Positions 33,886-43,370 of a DNA stretch of 61,756 nucleotides are shown one piece after another (positions within the stretch are counted from its first letter, which is position 1; every line of letters begins with the position of its first letter). Made by a program: the position numbers and the translations under genes. The notes under the pieces are model-generated. The model made no database searches, was not told the origin of the DNA, and saw nothing but the letters and a program-made list of their open reading frames with translations. Source of the stretch: Clostridia bacterium (GTDB lineage Bacteria > Bacillota > Clostridia > Peptostreptococcales > Anaerovoracaceae); the NCBI GenBank assembly GCA_024403135.1, contig JAKSSK010000004.1, forward strand, positions 1 through 61,756, read 5' to 3'.

Positions 33886-35136
33886 ATGCAAAAGTATGAA
33901 ATTAGAGATATTAGTCTTGCGCCTTTAGGCCATCAAAAGATTGAGTGGGTAAAAAACAACATGCCACTTCTTAGAGGACTGGAGGCGGAGTTTGTAAAGA
34001 ATAAGCCTTTTGAAGGTGTAAAGATTTCCTTGTCCGTTCACCTTGAAGCAAAGACTGCTTATCTATGCAAGGTGCTAAAGGCAGGAGGAGCTATCATGTC
34101 AGTTACAGGTAGCAATACCTTGTCAACACAGGATGACATAGCTGCAGCCCTTGTGGAAGATGGCCTTATGGTATTTGCATACCACGGTGCTACAGATGAG
34201 GAATATGCTAGACACATCGAAATGTGCCTAGAAGTAAAGCCTAACATCATCATAGACGACGGCGGAGACCTGGTAGGTTTAATCCACGGTTCAAGGCCTG
34301 ATCTAGGCAAAGAAGTCTGGGGCGGATGCGAAGAGACCACAACAGGAGTAATCAGGCTAAAGGCTATGGAAAGGGAAGGCGTACTGAAGTTCCCAATGGT
34401 AGCAGTAAACGATGCTAAGTGTAAGCACCTCTTCGATAACCGCTACGGCACAGGCCAGTCCGTATGGGACTCAATCATGAGAAACACAAACCTTATCGTT
34501 GCATCAAAGACAGTTGTAGTGGTAGGCTACGGCTGGTGCAGCAGAGGAATTGCAATGAGAGCAGCAGCTCTAGGAGCAAAGGTAATAGTTACTGAAATTG
34601 ATCCAGTTAAGGCCATGGAAGCAAACATGGATGGATTTAGTGTAATGCCTATGAAGATGGCGGCACCTTTAGGAGACATATTCGTTTCAGCGACAGGATG
34701 CTGCAAGACAATCACGGTGGACCACATGCTTACCATGAAGGAAGGAGCAATCCTAGCTAACGCAGGCCACTTCAACTGCGAGGTGGATATGGCTGACCTT
34801 GAAGCAAAGTGCGTAGAAAAGAAGGAAACTAGACCTAACATTATGGGATACAAGCTTTCCAACGGAAAGTGGATAAACGTGATGGCCGAAGGTAAGCTGG
34901 TGAATATCGCAGCAGCTGATGGCCACCCAGCAGAGATCATGGACATGAGCTTTGCAGTTCAGGCCCTATCTGCAATCTACGTCAAGGAAAACTACAAGAA
35001 GCTAGACAATGTGGTAATAGACGTATCTGATGAAATCGATGACCAGGTATCTAGAAGAAGACTGAAGGCCTGGGGCATTGAAATAGATAAGCTAACAGCT
35101 GAGCAGGAAAAGTACCTTAACAGCTGGAATCTTTAA
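33886..35136 (+). CDS. ahcY: Adenosylhomocysteinase
   Basis: Cleaves S-adenosylhomocysteine to adenosine and homocysteine with NAD as a tightly bound cofactor. 416 residues, toward the short end for bacteria. Substrate-domain blocks VHLEAKTAYLCKVLKAGGA and SNTLSTQDDIAAAL, the Rossmann loop VVVGYGWCSRGIA (about residue 208) and LANAGHFNCEVD are present. It follows glmS by 8 bases and is probably cotranscribed. Choosing this route rather than the Pfs/LuxS route means recycling without autoinducer-2, unless those genes lie elsewhere. Confidence 0.95.
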   Translation: MQKYEIRDISLAPLGHQKIEWVKNNMPLLRGLEAEFVKNKPFEGVKISLSVHLEAKTAYLCKVLKAGGAIMSVTGSNTLSTQDDIAAALVEDGLMVFAYHGATDEEYARHIEMCLEVKPNIIIDDGGDLVGLIHGSRPDLGKEVWGGCEETTTGVIRLKAMEREGVLKFPMVAVNDAKCKHLFDNRYGTGQSVWDSIMRNTNLIVASKTVVVVGYGWCSRGIAMRAAALGAKVIVTEIDPVKAMEANMDGFSVMPMKMAAPLGDIFVSATGCCKTITVDHMLTMKEGAILANAGHFNCEVDMADLEAKCVEKKETRPNIMGYKLSNGKWINVMAEGKLVNIAAADGHPAEIMDMSFAVQALSAIYVKENYKKLDNVVIDVSDEIDDQVSRRRLKAWGIEIDKLTAEQEKYLNSWNL

Positions 35137-35148
35137 GAAGGTGATTAA

Positions 35149-35718
35149 GTGACTTACGAAGAAATTAAAGGTCAAGCAAAGCAGGCGGTAACGGAACTTG
35201 TTGAAACTGCCAAGCTAAAAAAAGGAGACATCTTTGTAGTAGGATGCTCCAGTTCAGAAGTAATGGGAATGAGAATCGGCAAAGCTTCAGATATTGATGC
35301 TGCAAAGGCCGTGTACGAAGGCGTTATGTCAGTACTAGAGCCAAAGGGCATATATCTTGCAGCTCAGTGCTGTGAGCATTTGAACAGAGCCGTTATCATA
35401 GAAAAGGAAGCGCTTTTAGCAGGAACTGAAATAGTAAATGTAGTTCCTCAGCCAAAGGCAGGCGGTTCCTTTGCAACAACAATGTATCACAACGCAAAAT
35501 GTCCTGTAGCCGTTGAAGAGATCAAGGGCGATGCAGGAATCGACATTGGCGGAACCCTTATTGGAATGCAGCTAAAGAAGGTTGCAGTACCTGTAAGGCT
35601 TTCAATCAAGAAGATTGGTGAAGCTAATATCCTATGCGCAAGAACAAGACCAAAGTTCATCGGTGGCGAAAGAGCCATATACGATGAAGCCCTATCGGGC
35701 GGAGACATCCCAAGATAA
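35149..35718 (+). CDS. TIGR01440/UPF0340 family protein (YwlG-like)
   Basis: 189 residues, a conserved Firmicute protein of unknown function. The family core GCSSSEVMGMRIGKAS, LAAQCCEHLNRA and the closing RPKFIGGERAIYDE are present. It starts with GTG at 35149 after AAGAAGGTGATTAA. It lies between ahcY and ackA; no function can be deduced from this position. Confidence 0.88.
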   Translation: MTYEEIKGQAKQAVTELVETAKLKKGDIFVVGCSSSEVMGMRIGKASDIDAAKAVYEGVMSVLEPKGIYLAAQCCEHLNRAVIIEKEALLAGTEIVNVVPQPKAGGSFATTMYHNAKCPVAVEEIKGDAGIDIGGTLIGMQLKKVAVPVRLSIKKIGEANILCARTRPKFIGGERAIYDEALSGGDIPR

Positions 35719-35742
35719 ATAATTTAATGGAGGAAATATAAA

Positions 35743-36954
35743 ATGAAAGTATTAGTATTAAACTGTGGAAGTTCATCATTAAAGTATCAAGTATTAGATA
35801 TGGATAAGGAAACTCTACTTTGCAAAGGTTTAATTGAAAGAATCGGAATCGAAGGTTCAAACCTAGCTCACCAAAAGATTCTTGCTGGTGGCAAGAAGGA
35901 AAAGACTAAATTAGAAGTTCCTATGAAGGACCACAAGGAAGCTTTACAACACGTAATCGATGCGATCCTAGATCCTAAGCACGGCGTACTTAAGGACATC
36001 AAGGAAATCGATGCAGTAGGTCACAGAGCAGTTCACGGCGGAGAAAAGTTCGCAAGCTCAGTTCTTGTAACTGAAGAAGTTATCAAGATGATGGAAGATT
36101 GCATTGAACTTGCACCACTTCACAACCCTGCAAACATTACAGGCGTTAGAGCTTGTCAAGAATTAATGCCAGGCGTACCTGAAGTAGTAGTATTTGATAC
36201 TGCATTCCACCAGACTATGCCGCCTGAATCATACATCTATCCAGTTCCTTACGAATACTATGAAAAGTATGGCGTAAGAAGATACGGATTCCACGGAACA
36301 AGCCATAGATTCGTAGCTCAAGAATGCGCTAAGATGATGGGTAAGCCAATTGAAGAGTTAAACATCATCACTTGCCACCTTGGAAACGGCGGTTCACTTT
36401 GTGCAGTTAAGGGCGGAAAGAGCTTCGATACTTCAATGGGATTCACTCCACTTGGAGGACTTGCAATGGGTACTCGTTCAGGTAACCTTGACCCTGCTAT
36501 CGTTGAATTCATCGGCAAGAAGGAAGGAAAGACTGAAGCAGAAGTTAACGAAATTCTTAACAAGAAGTCAGGTATCCTAGGCATCTCAGGAATTTCATCA
36601 GACATGAGAGACATCAAGAAGGCTGCTTTCTTTGATGGAGATCCAAGAGCAGAAATTACTATCGAAGTATTCAACCACAGAATTAAATCATATATCGGCG
36701 CATACATGGCTGAAATGAACGGCTGTGATGCTATCGTATTCACTGCAGGCGTTGGTGAAAACGACCCTATCACAAGAGCTAGAACTTGCAAAGACATGGA
36801 TAAGCTAGGAATCAAGCTTGACCTTCAGAAAAATATCGACGGTAAGGAAGGCTTAATCTCAACTGACGATTCCAAGATTAAGGTATTCTTAATCCCAACT
36901 AACGAAGAATTAATGATCGCAAGAGACACTAAGGAAATCGTAGAAGCTTTATAG
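35743..36954 (+). CDS. ackA: Acetate kinase
   Basis: Makes ATP from acetyl phosphate in mixed-acid fermentation. 403 residues. Hallmarks: VLNCGSSSLKYQV at the N-terminus, HRAVHGGEKF, FDTAFHQTMP, FHGTSHRFVAQE, CHLGNGGSLCAVK and FTAGVGEND. GGAGGAAAT precedes the ATG. No pta is adjacent. Codons are less rich in CTA than in the neighbours, as expected of a highly expressed gene. Confidence 0.97.
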   Translation: MKVLVLNCGSSSLKYQVLDMDKETLLCKGLIERIGIEGSNLAHQKILAGGKKEKTKLEVPMKDHKEALQHVIDAILDPKHGVLKDIKEIDAVGHRAVHGGEKFASSVLVTEEVIKMMEDCIELAPLHNPANITGVRACQELMPGVPEVVVFDTAFHQTMPPESYIYPVPYEYYEKYGVRRYGFHGTSHRFVAQECAKMMGKPIEELNIITCHLGNGGSLCAVKGGKSFDTSMGFTPLGGLAMGTRSGNLDPAIVEFIGKKEGKTEAEVNEILNKKSGILGISGISSDMRDIKKAAFFDGDPRAEITIEVFNHRIKSYIGAYMAEMNGCDAIVFTAGVGENDPITRARTCKDMDKLGIKLDLQKNIDGKEGLISTDDSKIKVFLIPTNEELMIARDTKEIVEAL

Positions 36955-36963
36955 GGGATGAAG

Positions 36964-38580
36964 ATGGAATATATCAAACTAGCGAACTTACTGTTCCCCC
37001 ACGTTACAAAGACGGAGGAGGACATATATAGAGAGTTTCCTAAGAGAAAAACAGGGGGCAAGGTTACTAGACTAGGACCTAGCCCTACTGGTTTCATTCA
37101 CCTAGGAAACCTGTACGGAGCATTTGTAGATGAAAGACTTGCTCACCAGTCCGGCGGTACATTCTACCTTAGAATCGAAGATACCGACGATAAGCGCTAC
37201 GTAGATGGTGCAGTTGAAACTATCATCAACTCACTTAGATTCTTCGATATAAACTTCGATGAAGGCGCTTTAATAGACGGTGAAAAGGGCGACTACGGTC
37301 CGTACACTCAGAGCTTAAGAGCAGACATCTATCACGTCTTTGCCAAGAAGCTTGTAGCAGAAGGAAAGGCTTATCCTTGTTTCTTAACTGAGGATGAGAT
37401 AAACGAAATTAGAGCTGAGCAGGAAAAGGTAAAGGCTAACCCTGGAATATATGGAAAGTGGGCTAAATCAAGGGACCTTTCCTATGAAGAGATCGAGGAA
37501 AAGATCAACGCAAAGGTTCCATACGTAATAAGATTAAAGTCCAGCGCCAAGGAAGAAAGATTCCAGGTAGAGGATGCTATTAGAGGCACTTTAGAAATGC
37601 CTTGTAACAACCTAGATACAGTAATCCTAAAGGCTACAGGAATCCCTACATACCACTTTGCACACGTTGTAGATGACCACCTGATGGGAACTACTCACGT
37701 GGTAAGAGGTGAGGAATGGCTACCTTCACTACCAATTCACGTAGAGCTATTTGAAAAGCTTGGCTGGCAGCCAATGACTTACTGCCACACAGCTCAGCTT
37801 ATGAAGATAGGTGAAGATGGAAACAAGAGAAAGCTTTCCAAGAGAAAGGACCCTGAGCTAAGCCTAGACTACTACCGCAACATGGGATACCATCCTGCTG
37901 CAGTCAGAGAGTATCTACTTACAATTCTAAACTCCAACTTTGAAGAGTGGAGAATTGCTAATCCAGATAAGGATATAGAGGAGTTTGAATTCACAACCCA
38001 GAAGATGTCAAACTCAGGAGCGCTGTTTGACTTAAACAAGTTAAACGACGTTTCAAAGGACGTACTTCTTAAGATACCTGCTAGCGAACTAGTAGATTTC
38101 TTAAAGGCATGGTCAGATGAATTTAAGCCTGAGGTAGGCCACATCTTTAGCGATAGAAAGTATCTAGAAACTGTTCTAGACATCGGTAGAGCGGAAGCTA
38201 AGCCTCGTAAGGACCATATCTACGCACAGCAGATGATAGAGAACATCAGCTACTTCTTCGACGACATGTTCAAGATTGAGGAAGACTTCCCTGCTGAAGC
38301 AAAGGATGATGCAAAGCTAATCCTAGAGAAGTATATAGAAACTTACGACCACAGCGATGATCAAAGCCAGTGGTTCGATAAGATTAGACGGATTGCAGAA
38401 GAACTAGGATATGCAGCAAAGCCAAAGGATTACAAGAAGAATCCAGATCAGTACAAGGGTCACGTAGGCCACGTAAGCACAGTAATTAGAGTTGCTATCG
38501 TGGGAAGAACTCAATCACCAGACATCTGGGAAATCCAGCAGATACTTGGTGAAGAGAGAACAAGAGAAAGATTAAGATAA
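36964..38580 (+). CDS. gltX: Glutamyl-tRNA synthetase, extended clostridial form
   Basis: Charges tRNA-Glu (and perhaps tRNA-Gln) with glutamate. 538 residues, longer than the usual 470-490. Class I signatures: RLGPSPTGFIHLGNLYGAF (HIGH motif as HLGN) and KRKLSKRKDPELS (KMSKS-like). An N-terminal segment of about 35 residues precedes the catalytic core, and a longer anticodon-binding C-terminus carries the rest of the extra length. ATG 36964 is preferred to 36958 because AGGGGATG is correctly spaced only for the former. The gene ends in a palindromic repeat that doubles as its terminator. Confidence 0.94.
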   Translation: MEYIKLANLLFPHVTKTEEDIYREFPKRKTGGKVTRLGPSPTGFIHLGNLYGAFVDERLAHQSGGTFYLRIEDTDDKRYVDGAVETIINSLRFFDINFDEGALIDGEKGDYGPYTQSLRADIYHVFAKKLVAEGKAYPCFLTEDEINEIRAEQEKVKANPGIYGKWAKSRDLSYEEIEEKINAKVPYVIRLKSSAKEERFQVEDAIRGTLEMPCNNLDTVILKATGIPTYHFAHVVDDHLMGTTHVVRGEEWLPSLPIHVELFEKLGWQPMTYCHTAQLMKIGEDGNKRKLSKRKDPELSLDYYRNMGYHPAAVREYLLTILNSNFEEWRIANPDKDIEEFEFTTQKMSNSGALFDLNKLNDVSKDVLLKIPASELVDFLKAWSDEFKPEVGHIFSDRKYLETVLDIGRAEAKPRKDHIYAQQMIENISYFFDDMFKIEEDFPAEAKDDAKLILEKYIETYDHSDDQSQWFDKIRRIAEELGYAAKPKDYKKNPDQYKGHVGHVSTVIRVAIVGRTQSPDIWEIQQILGEERTRERLR

Positions 38581-38583
38581 AAA

Positions 38584-38625
38584 GGGACGGTTCTTTTTTC
38601 TCACAAAAAAAGAACCGTCTTTTTG
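38584..38625 (+). terminator. Repeat palindrome 1, terminator of gltX
   Basis: GGGACGGTTCTTTTTT (38584-38599), 5-base loop, AAAAAAAGAACCGTC (38605-38619), then TTTTTG. It shares its sequence with the hairpin at 38739-38772 and a half-copy at 55084. Confidence 0.8.
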
Positions 38626-38634
38626 TATTAAAAA

Positions 38635-38692
38635 AAGAAACGGGAATCCTTTTCCAGCCATAGGCCTTACTCAGTAACAAAACTCGTTTCTT
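38635..38692. repeat. Inverted repeat between the two palindromes
   Basis: AAGAAACG (38635-38642) and CGTTTCTT (38685-38692) form 8-bp arms 42 bases apart, extended loosely by A/T pairs. Together with the flanking palindromes the whole of 38584-38772 looks like one composite element. No gene is visible in it. Confidence 0.45.
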
Positions 38693-38738
38693 GATTTAAT
38701 GATAAAACATTTGTTTTGAAATTGCAATAAGAAAAAAT

Positions 38739-38772
38739 GGGACGGTTCTTTTTGAGAAAAAAGAACCGTCCC
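38739..38772. repeat. Repeat palindrome 2, likely terminator of the EEP gene
   Basis: GGGACGGTTCTTTTT (38739-38753), loop GAG, AAAAAAGAACCGTCCC (38757-38772): a nearly perfect 15-bp stem. It lies 6 bases past the stop codon of the minus-strand gene, and could end it. Confidence 0.75.
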
Positions 38773-38778
38773 TTTGTA

Positions 38779-39846
38779 TTATTTTAGTACGAATTCCATG
38801 TGTACTGGGTTGTGATCGGAGTACTTGAATCCGATATCATATACGTCAGCACTCTTAACCTTTACGTTATCGGATACGATGAATCCGTCTATTGTAAGTA
38901 CGAAGTTTGTATCGTCGTAAGGTCTATCTGCATTTCTGCATGATGGAACTGGATGCTTCTTGTTATATGGGGCAACCATCTTGAAGTGGTTAGGAATTGT
39001 GTCTACAGGATATGGCTGAGCCCATGAGAAATCTTCTCCTGAAACTCCGAATATCTTTGATGAATCTCCTAGTAAGTCCTTGTTAAAGTCGCCACCGCAG
39101 ATGATGTAGTTTCCTTCATCGTACTGAGTCTGGATGTCCTGATACAGCATTTCAAGCTGCTGGTTAACGATCTCAGGATCTGTAGTGTATGCGGATAGAT
39201 GGAAGTTGTACAGGCATAGATACTTGCCGTTCTTAGTAGGTATCTTGTTTACCGAGTAACATCTATCCAGGTCAAGAAGCTTAGCAAGGTTTGTCTGGAT
39301 TGGAAGGCTTCTTCTTACAGAGCTTTCAATGCCAGCCTTTGCAAATGTCATTATACCGGATACCGACTTACCGTGTGGCTTTGAAATTGGATAGAACAGG
39401 TAAGGGGAATCGTAGTTCTGAGCAAATGTAAAGGAGTACTTATCCATGGCATCCTTGAAGAACTCTCTTTCATCGATGTGGTATGATCTTGTGGAATCAA
39501 TGTCCACTTCCTGGATGAAAGCAAAGTCTGGGTTCTGCTTCTTTACGAATAAAGCTGCGCCCTGAACGTCTTCCTTAACTGCTTCCTCTGAGAAGCCCCT
39601 AGAATACTCTCCGCCGTCCATGAAGAAACTGTACTCAGGAGTGTATGCTCCAAATCCGATGTTGTATGAAAGAATCTTTAGGTTCTTTCCAACAGGAACT
39701 TTAGCTTCAGTCTTTACTCCTTGAACGTCAAGCTCTAGGTTATCTTCGATTCTATGGTAGTCGATCATTACGTATGCAAAATATATTGCCACAACGCCCA
39801 CGACTACTGCTAATAATATTGCAATTGCCTTTAAAAACTTTTTCAT
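38779..39846 (-). CDS. Membrane-anchored endonuclease/exonuclease/phosphatase-family protein
   Basis: 355 residues. An N-terminal membrane helix (AIAILLAVVVGVVAIYFAYVMI) places the catalytic domain outside the cell. The EEP fold motifs are present: LKILSYNIGFG, FIQEVDID, ICGGDFNKD and a C-terminal KYSDHNPVHMEF. The family includes DNases, sphingomyelinases and inositol phosphatases; the substrate cannot be told. ATG 39846 follows AGAGGTAAC; an in-frame start 33 bases upstream is less likely. Divergent from dnaE, with overlapping promoters. Confidence 0.85.
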   Translation of the reverse strand: MKKFLKAIAILLAVVVGVVAIYFAYVMIDYHRIEDNLELDVQGVKTEAKVPVGKNLKILSYNIGFGAYTPEYSFFMDGGEYSRGFSEEAVKEDVQGAALFVKKQNPDFAFIQEVDIDSTRSYHIDEREFFKDAMDKYSFTFAQNYDSPYLFYPISKPHGKSVSGIMTFAKAGIESSVRRSLPIQTNLAKLLDLDRCYSVNKIPTKNGKYLCLYNFHLSAYTTDPEIVNQQLEMLYQDIQTQYDEGNYIICGGDFNKDLLGDSSKIFGVSGEDFSWAQPYPVDTIPNHFKMVAPYNKKHPVPSCRNADRPYDDTNFVLTIDGFIVSDNVKVKSADVYDIGFKYSDHNPVHMEFVLK

Positions 39847-39886
39847 AACTGTTACCTCTTTTTTAATCGAAACTAACATTTAAAAT

Positions 39887-39915
39887 ATTATACCAATTTT
39901 GTGACCTTAGAGCAA
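39887..39915 (-). promoter_or_regulatory. Promoter of the EEP-family gene
   Basis: Minus strand: TTGCTC (39910-39915), a 17-base spacer ending in TGG, and TATAAT (39887-39892). It has an extended -10 element. Confidence 0.6.
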
Positions 39916-39930
39916 GTATTGTGGTATAAT
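39902..39930 (+). promoter_or_regulatory. Promoter of dnaE with extended -10
   Basis: TGGTATAAT (39922-39930) is an extended -10. The -35 position (39902-39907, TGACCT) matches poorly. It overlaps the opposing EEP promoter, which has the same TGGTATAAT. Confidence 0.55.
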
Positions 39931-39956
39931 ATATCAATTAAAGGAAAGGGTAACTT

Positions 39957-42900
39957 ATGGCATTTACACATTTACACCTTCATACAGAGTACAGCTTGCT
40001 TGACGGAGCATCTAGAATTACAGACGTAGTAGCTAGAGCAAAAGAGTTAGGCATGGACTCCCTTGCAATCACAGACCACGGAGTAATGTTCGGCGTAATA
40101 GACTTCTACAGGGAGTGCAACAAGCAGGGCATTAAGCCAATCATAGGTTGCGAGGTATATACGGCAGCAAGAAAGATGGAAGACAAGACTCCTGAAAAGG
40201 ACAAGAGACAGGGCCATCTAGTTTTGCTTGCAAAGAATAACGAAGGATACAAGAACCTTATCAAGATAGTATCCCTAGGCTTCACCAAGGGCTACTACTA
40301 TAAGCCCCGTATAGATAAGGATGTTTTAAGGCAGTATTCAGATGGAATCATAGCCCTTTCAGCTTGCCTTGCAGGCGAGGTACAAAGAAGGCTTCTTTTA
40401 AACGACTATGAAGGCGCAAAAGAGGAAGCCCTAGAACTTTTAGAAATATTCGGAAGAGGAAACTTCTTCCTAGAGATACAGGACCAAGGTCTTGAAGAAG
40501 AACACGCAATTAGAGAGGACATGCTAAGGCTTTCAAGAGAGCTAGAAGTTCCTCTAGTTGCAACAAACGACGTGCACTACGTGAGAAAAGAAGATGCAAA
40601 AGCTCACGATGTTCTTCTTGCCATTCAGACAGCAACAACCCTTGAAGACGAGAACAGAATGAGATTCCCTAACGACGAGTTCTATCTGAAGAGCGAAGAC
40701 GAGATGAGAAAGATCTTCTCATACTGCCCAGAGGCTGTAGATAATACCCAGCTGGTAGTAGACCAGTGCGACGTTACATTCACATTTGGCGAATACCATA
40801 TTCCAACATTCCAGTCACCTGATGGAATGACCAACGAAGAGCATTTAAGAAAGCTTTGTGAAGAGGGACTGGCTGAAAGATATGTAGATGTTACACCTGA
40901 ACTTAGGAAGAGGATGGACTACGAGCTAGACGTAATAGTTTCAATGGGATACGTAGGATACTTCCTGATCGTTTGGGACTTCATCAACTACGCAAAGAAA
41001 AACGGAATCATGGTAGGACCAGGTAGAGGTTCAGCTGCAGGAAGCATAGTGGCATATTGCCTTCACATTACAGATATAGACCCTATCAAGTACAACCTGA
41101 TTTTCGAAAGATTCCTAAATCCAGAGAGAGTATCCATGCCAGATATCGACGTGGACTTCTGCTACGAGAGAAGACACGAGGTAATAGAGTACGTAATAGA
41201 GAAGTACGGTGAGGACAAGGTAAGCCAGATAGTTACCTTTGGTACTATGAAGGCAAAGGCCGCAGTTAGAGACGTTGGTAGAGCACTTGGCGTAAGCTAC
41301 CAGGATACAGATGCCATAGCAAAGGCCATACCTTTTGACCTACACATGACCATAGACAAGGCCCTTGAAATGAATCCAGAGCTAAAGGCTAGATACGATT
41401 CAGAGGACCAGGTAAAGAACGTAATAGACATGTCTAGAGCCTTAGAAGGAATGCCACGCCACGCATCCACTCACGCTGCAGGTGTAGTAATTTCAAAGGA
41501 TAGAATAGACGACTACGTTCCCCTATACGTAGGCGATAGAGGAGCAGCAACCCAGTTCACCATGACAACCATAGAGGAGCTAGGCCTACTTAAGATGGAC
41601 TTCCTTGGCCTTAGAAACCTGACGGTTATCAGGGACGCGCTGAAATTAATAGAGCAAAACTATGGAGTAAAGATAGACTTTTCAAAGATGGACTACGACG
41701 ATCCTGCCGTATACAAGATGATTTCAGAGGGCAATACCCAAGGAGTATTCCAGCTAGAATCCGCAGGAATGACATCATTTATGAAGGCACTAAAACCTAC
41801 AGGCTTTGAGGACATCGTAGCGGGAATTTCCCTTTACCGTCCAGGTCCAATGGACTCCATACCTAAATACATAGAAAACAAGAAGAACCCAGAAAAGATT
41901 AAATACGTAGATGAAAAGCTTGCACCAATACTTGATGTAACGTACGGCTGCCTGGTATACCAGGAGCAGGTAATGCAGATAGTTCGTGACCTAGGGGGAT
42001 ATTCCTACGGAAGATCTGACCTGGTGCGCAGAGCTATGTCAAAGAAGAAGCACGACGTAATGATGGAAGAAAAGGAATACTTCATCAACGGTAACGATGA
42101 GATTCCTGGATGCATCAAGAACGGCGTTTCAAGAGAGGCTGCAGAGGCCATCTTCGACGACATGGTTACCTTTGCAAGCTACGCATTTAACAAGTCCCAC
42201 GCAGCAGCATATGCTGTTGTAGCATACGAGACTGCCTACCTAAAGGCTCACTATCCAGTTGAGTTCATGGCAGCTCTTATGACCAGCGTAATGGGAGATA
42301 ACAACCAGATTGCTAGGTACATCAGAAACTGTAACGACATGGGTATCCAGGTGCTTGCGCCAGACATCAACAAGAGCCTTAGAAAGTTCAATGCCGTAGA
42401 TGGCAAGATCAGATTCGGACTTCAGGGCATAAAGAGCGTAGGTGAAAACGCCATCGAAAACATCATCAAGGCTAGAGAAGAAAAGGGCCCTGTAAAGGAC
42501 ATCTTCCAGCTTATAGAAAACATAGATACACAGGTGGTAAACAAGAAGGCCATCGAGTCACTTATTAAATCTGGAGCTTTAGATAGCCTTAACCCTAACA
42601 GAGCTGCCCACCTTCAGGTGTATGAAGGACTGATGGAAAGCTCACAGACTGCAGCAAAGAAGAACATAAAAGGACAGATGTCCCTATTCGATATGCAGGA
42701 TATGTCACAGGAATTAGGAAATACTCTTCCTGACGTTGCAAACTTCGATAAAAAAGTTCTTCTGATGCTTGAAAAGGAAATGCTAGGGGTATATATCACA
42801 GACCACCCACTAAACGATTACGTGGATCTAATAAAAAAGAAGGGTACCATCAATTCAGATGAACTTCGCCACGCTGAAGAAGAAGGCAAGGTGAAGGACG

Positions 42901-43370
42901 GCATGAAGGGAGTAATCGTAGGAATGGTAAACAGCGTAAAGACCCTTATCACAAAGTCTAACACCTTAATGGCCTTTGTGGAGGTAGAGGACCTTTACGG
43001 AACTGTGGAAATCATTGTATTCCCTAAGGTTTACGAGAAGTACAGAAGCCTTCTAGCACCGGATAAGGTTATTGCAATATCCGGAACCGTAAACTTCAAG
43101 GAAGAAGAATCACCTAAGATTTTAGCTGATAAAATAGCAGACGTTCAGGACTTAGATAGTATAGAGGAATCGCCAGTAAAGTTAAGACTAGAAGATGATG
43201 ACCTTCTTGACCAGGTAAAACTTATGTTAAAGATGAATCCAGGCAAGAGACAGGTGCTAATATATCTTTCAAATGGCAAGATTCTAAAGTCCGATGAAGG
43301 AGTAGATCTATCACCTGAACTAATCCAAGAATTTAATGACCTTTTAGGTGAAAGGAACGTAAAAGCATGA
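39957..43370 (+). CDS. dnaE: DNA polymerase III alpha subunit
   Basis: Replicative polymerase subunit. 1137 residues, DnaE1 type. N-terminal PHP domain (FTHLHLHTEYSLLDGAS, ITDHGVM), catalytic palm with the aspartate motif MPDIDVDFCYERR (about residue 395) and GPGRGSAAGSIVAYCL before it, fingers/thumb with FNKSHAAAYAVVAYETAYLKAHYP, a helix-hairpin-helix region and a C-terminal OB fold. AAAGGAAAGGG stands before the ATG. It overlaps pfkA by 4 bases. Confidence 0.97.
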   Translation: MAFTHLHLHTEYSLLDGASRITDVVARAKELGMDSLAITDHGVMFGVIDFYRECNKQGIKPIIGCEVYTAARKMEDKTPEKDKRQGHLVLLAKNNEGYKNLIKIVSLGFTKGYYYKPRIDKDVLRQYSDGIIALSACLAGEVQRRLLLNDYEGAKEEALELLEIFGRGNFFLEIQDQGLEEEHAIREDMLRLSRELEVPLVATNDVHYVRKEDAKAHDVLLAIQTATTLEDENRMRFPNDEFYLKSEDEMRKIFSYCPEAVDNTQLVVDQCDVTFTFGEYHIPTFQSPDGMTNEEHLRKLCEEGLAERYVDVTPELRKRMDYELDVIVSMGYVGYFLIVWDFINYAKKNGIMVGPGRGSAAGSIVAYCLHITDIDPIKYNLIFERFLNPERVSMPDIDVDFCYERRHEVIEYVIEKYGEDKVSQIVTFGTMKAKAAVRDVGRALGVSYQDTDAIAKAIPFDLHMTIDKALEMNPELKARYDSEDQVKNVIDMSRALEGMPRHASTHAAGVVISKDRIDDYVPLYVGDRGAATQFTMTTIEELGLLKMDFLGLRNLTVIRDALKLIEQNYGVKIDFSKMDYDDPAVYKMISEGNTQGVFQLESAGMTSFMKALKPTGFEDIVAGISLYRPGPMDSIPKYIENKKNPEKIKYVDEKLAPILDVTYGCLVYQEQVMQIVRDLGGYSYGRSDLVRRAMSKKKHDVMMEEKEYFINGNDEIPGCIKNGVSREAAEAIFDDMVTFASYAFNKSHAAAYAVVAYETAYLKAHYPVEFMAALMTSVMGDNNQIARYIRNCNDMGIQVLAPDINKSLRKFNAVDGKIRFGLQGIKSVGENAIENIIKAREEKGPVKDIFQLIENIDTQVVNKKAIESLIKSGALDSLNPNRAAHLQVYEGLMESSQTAAKKNIKGQMSLFDMQDMSQELGNTLPDVANFDKKVLLMLEKEMLGVYITDHPLNDYVDLIKKKGTINSDELRHAEEEGKVKDGMKGVIVGMVNSVKTLITKSNTLMAFVEVEDLYGTVEIIVFPKVYEKYRSLLAPDKVIAISGTVNFKEEESPKILADKIADVQDLDSIEESPVKLRLEDDDLLDQVKLMLKMNPGKRQVLIYLSNGKILKSDEGVDLSPELIQEFNDLLGERNVKA

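Noticed and set aside
38584..38772. CRISPR-like array
   Set aside because: Only two palindromic copies, no regular spacers and no cas genes.
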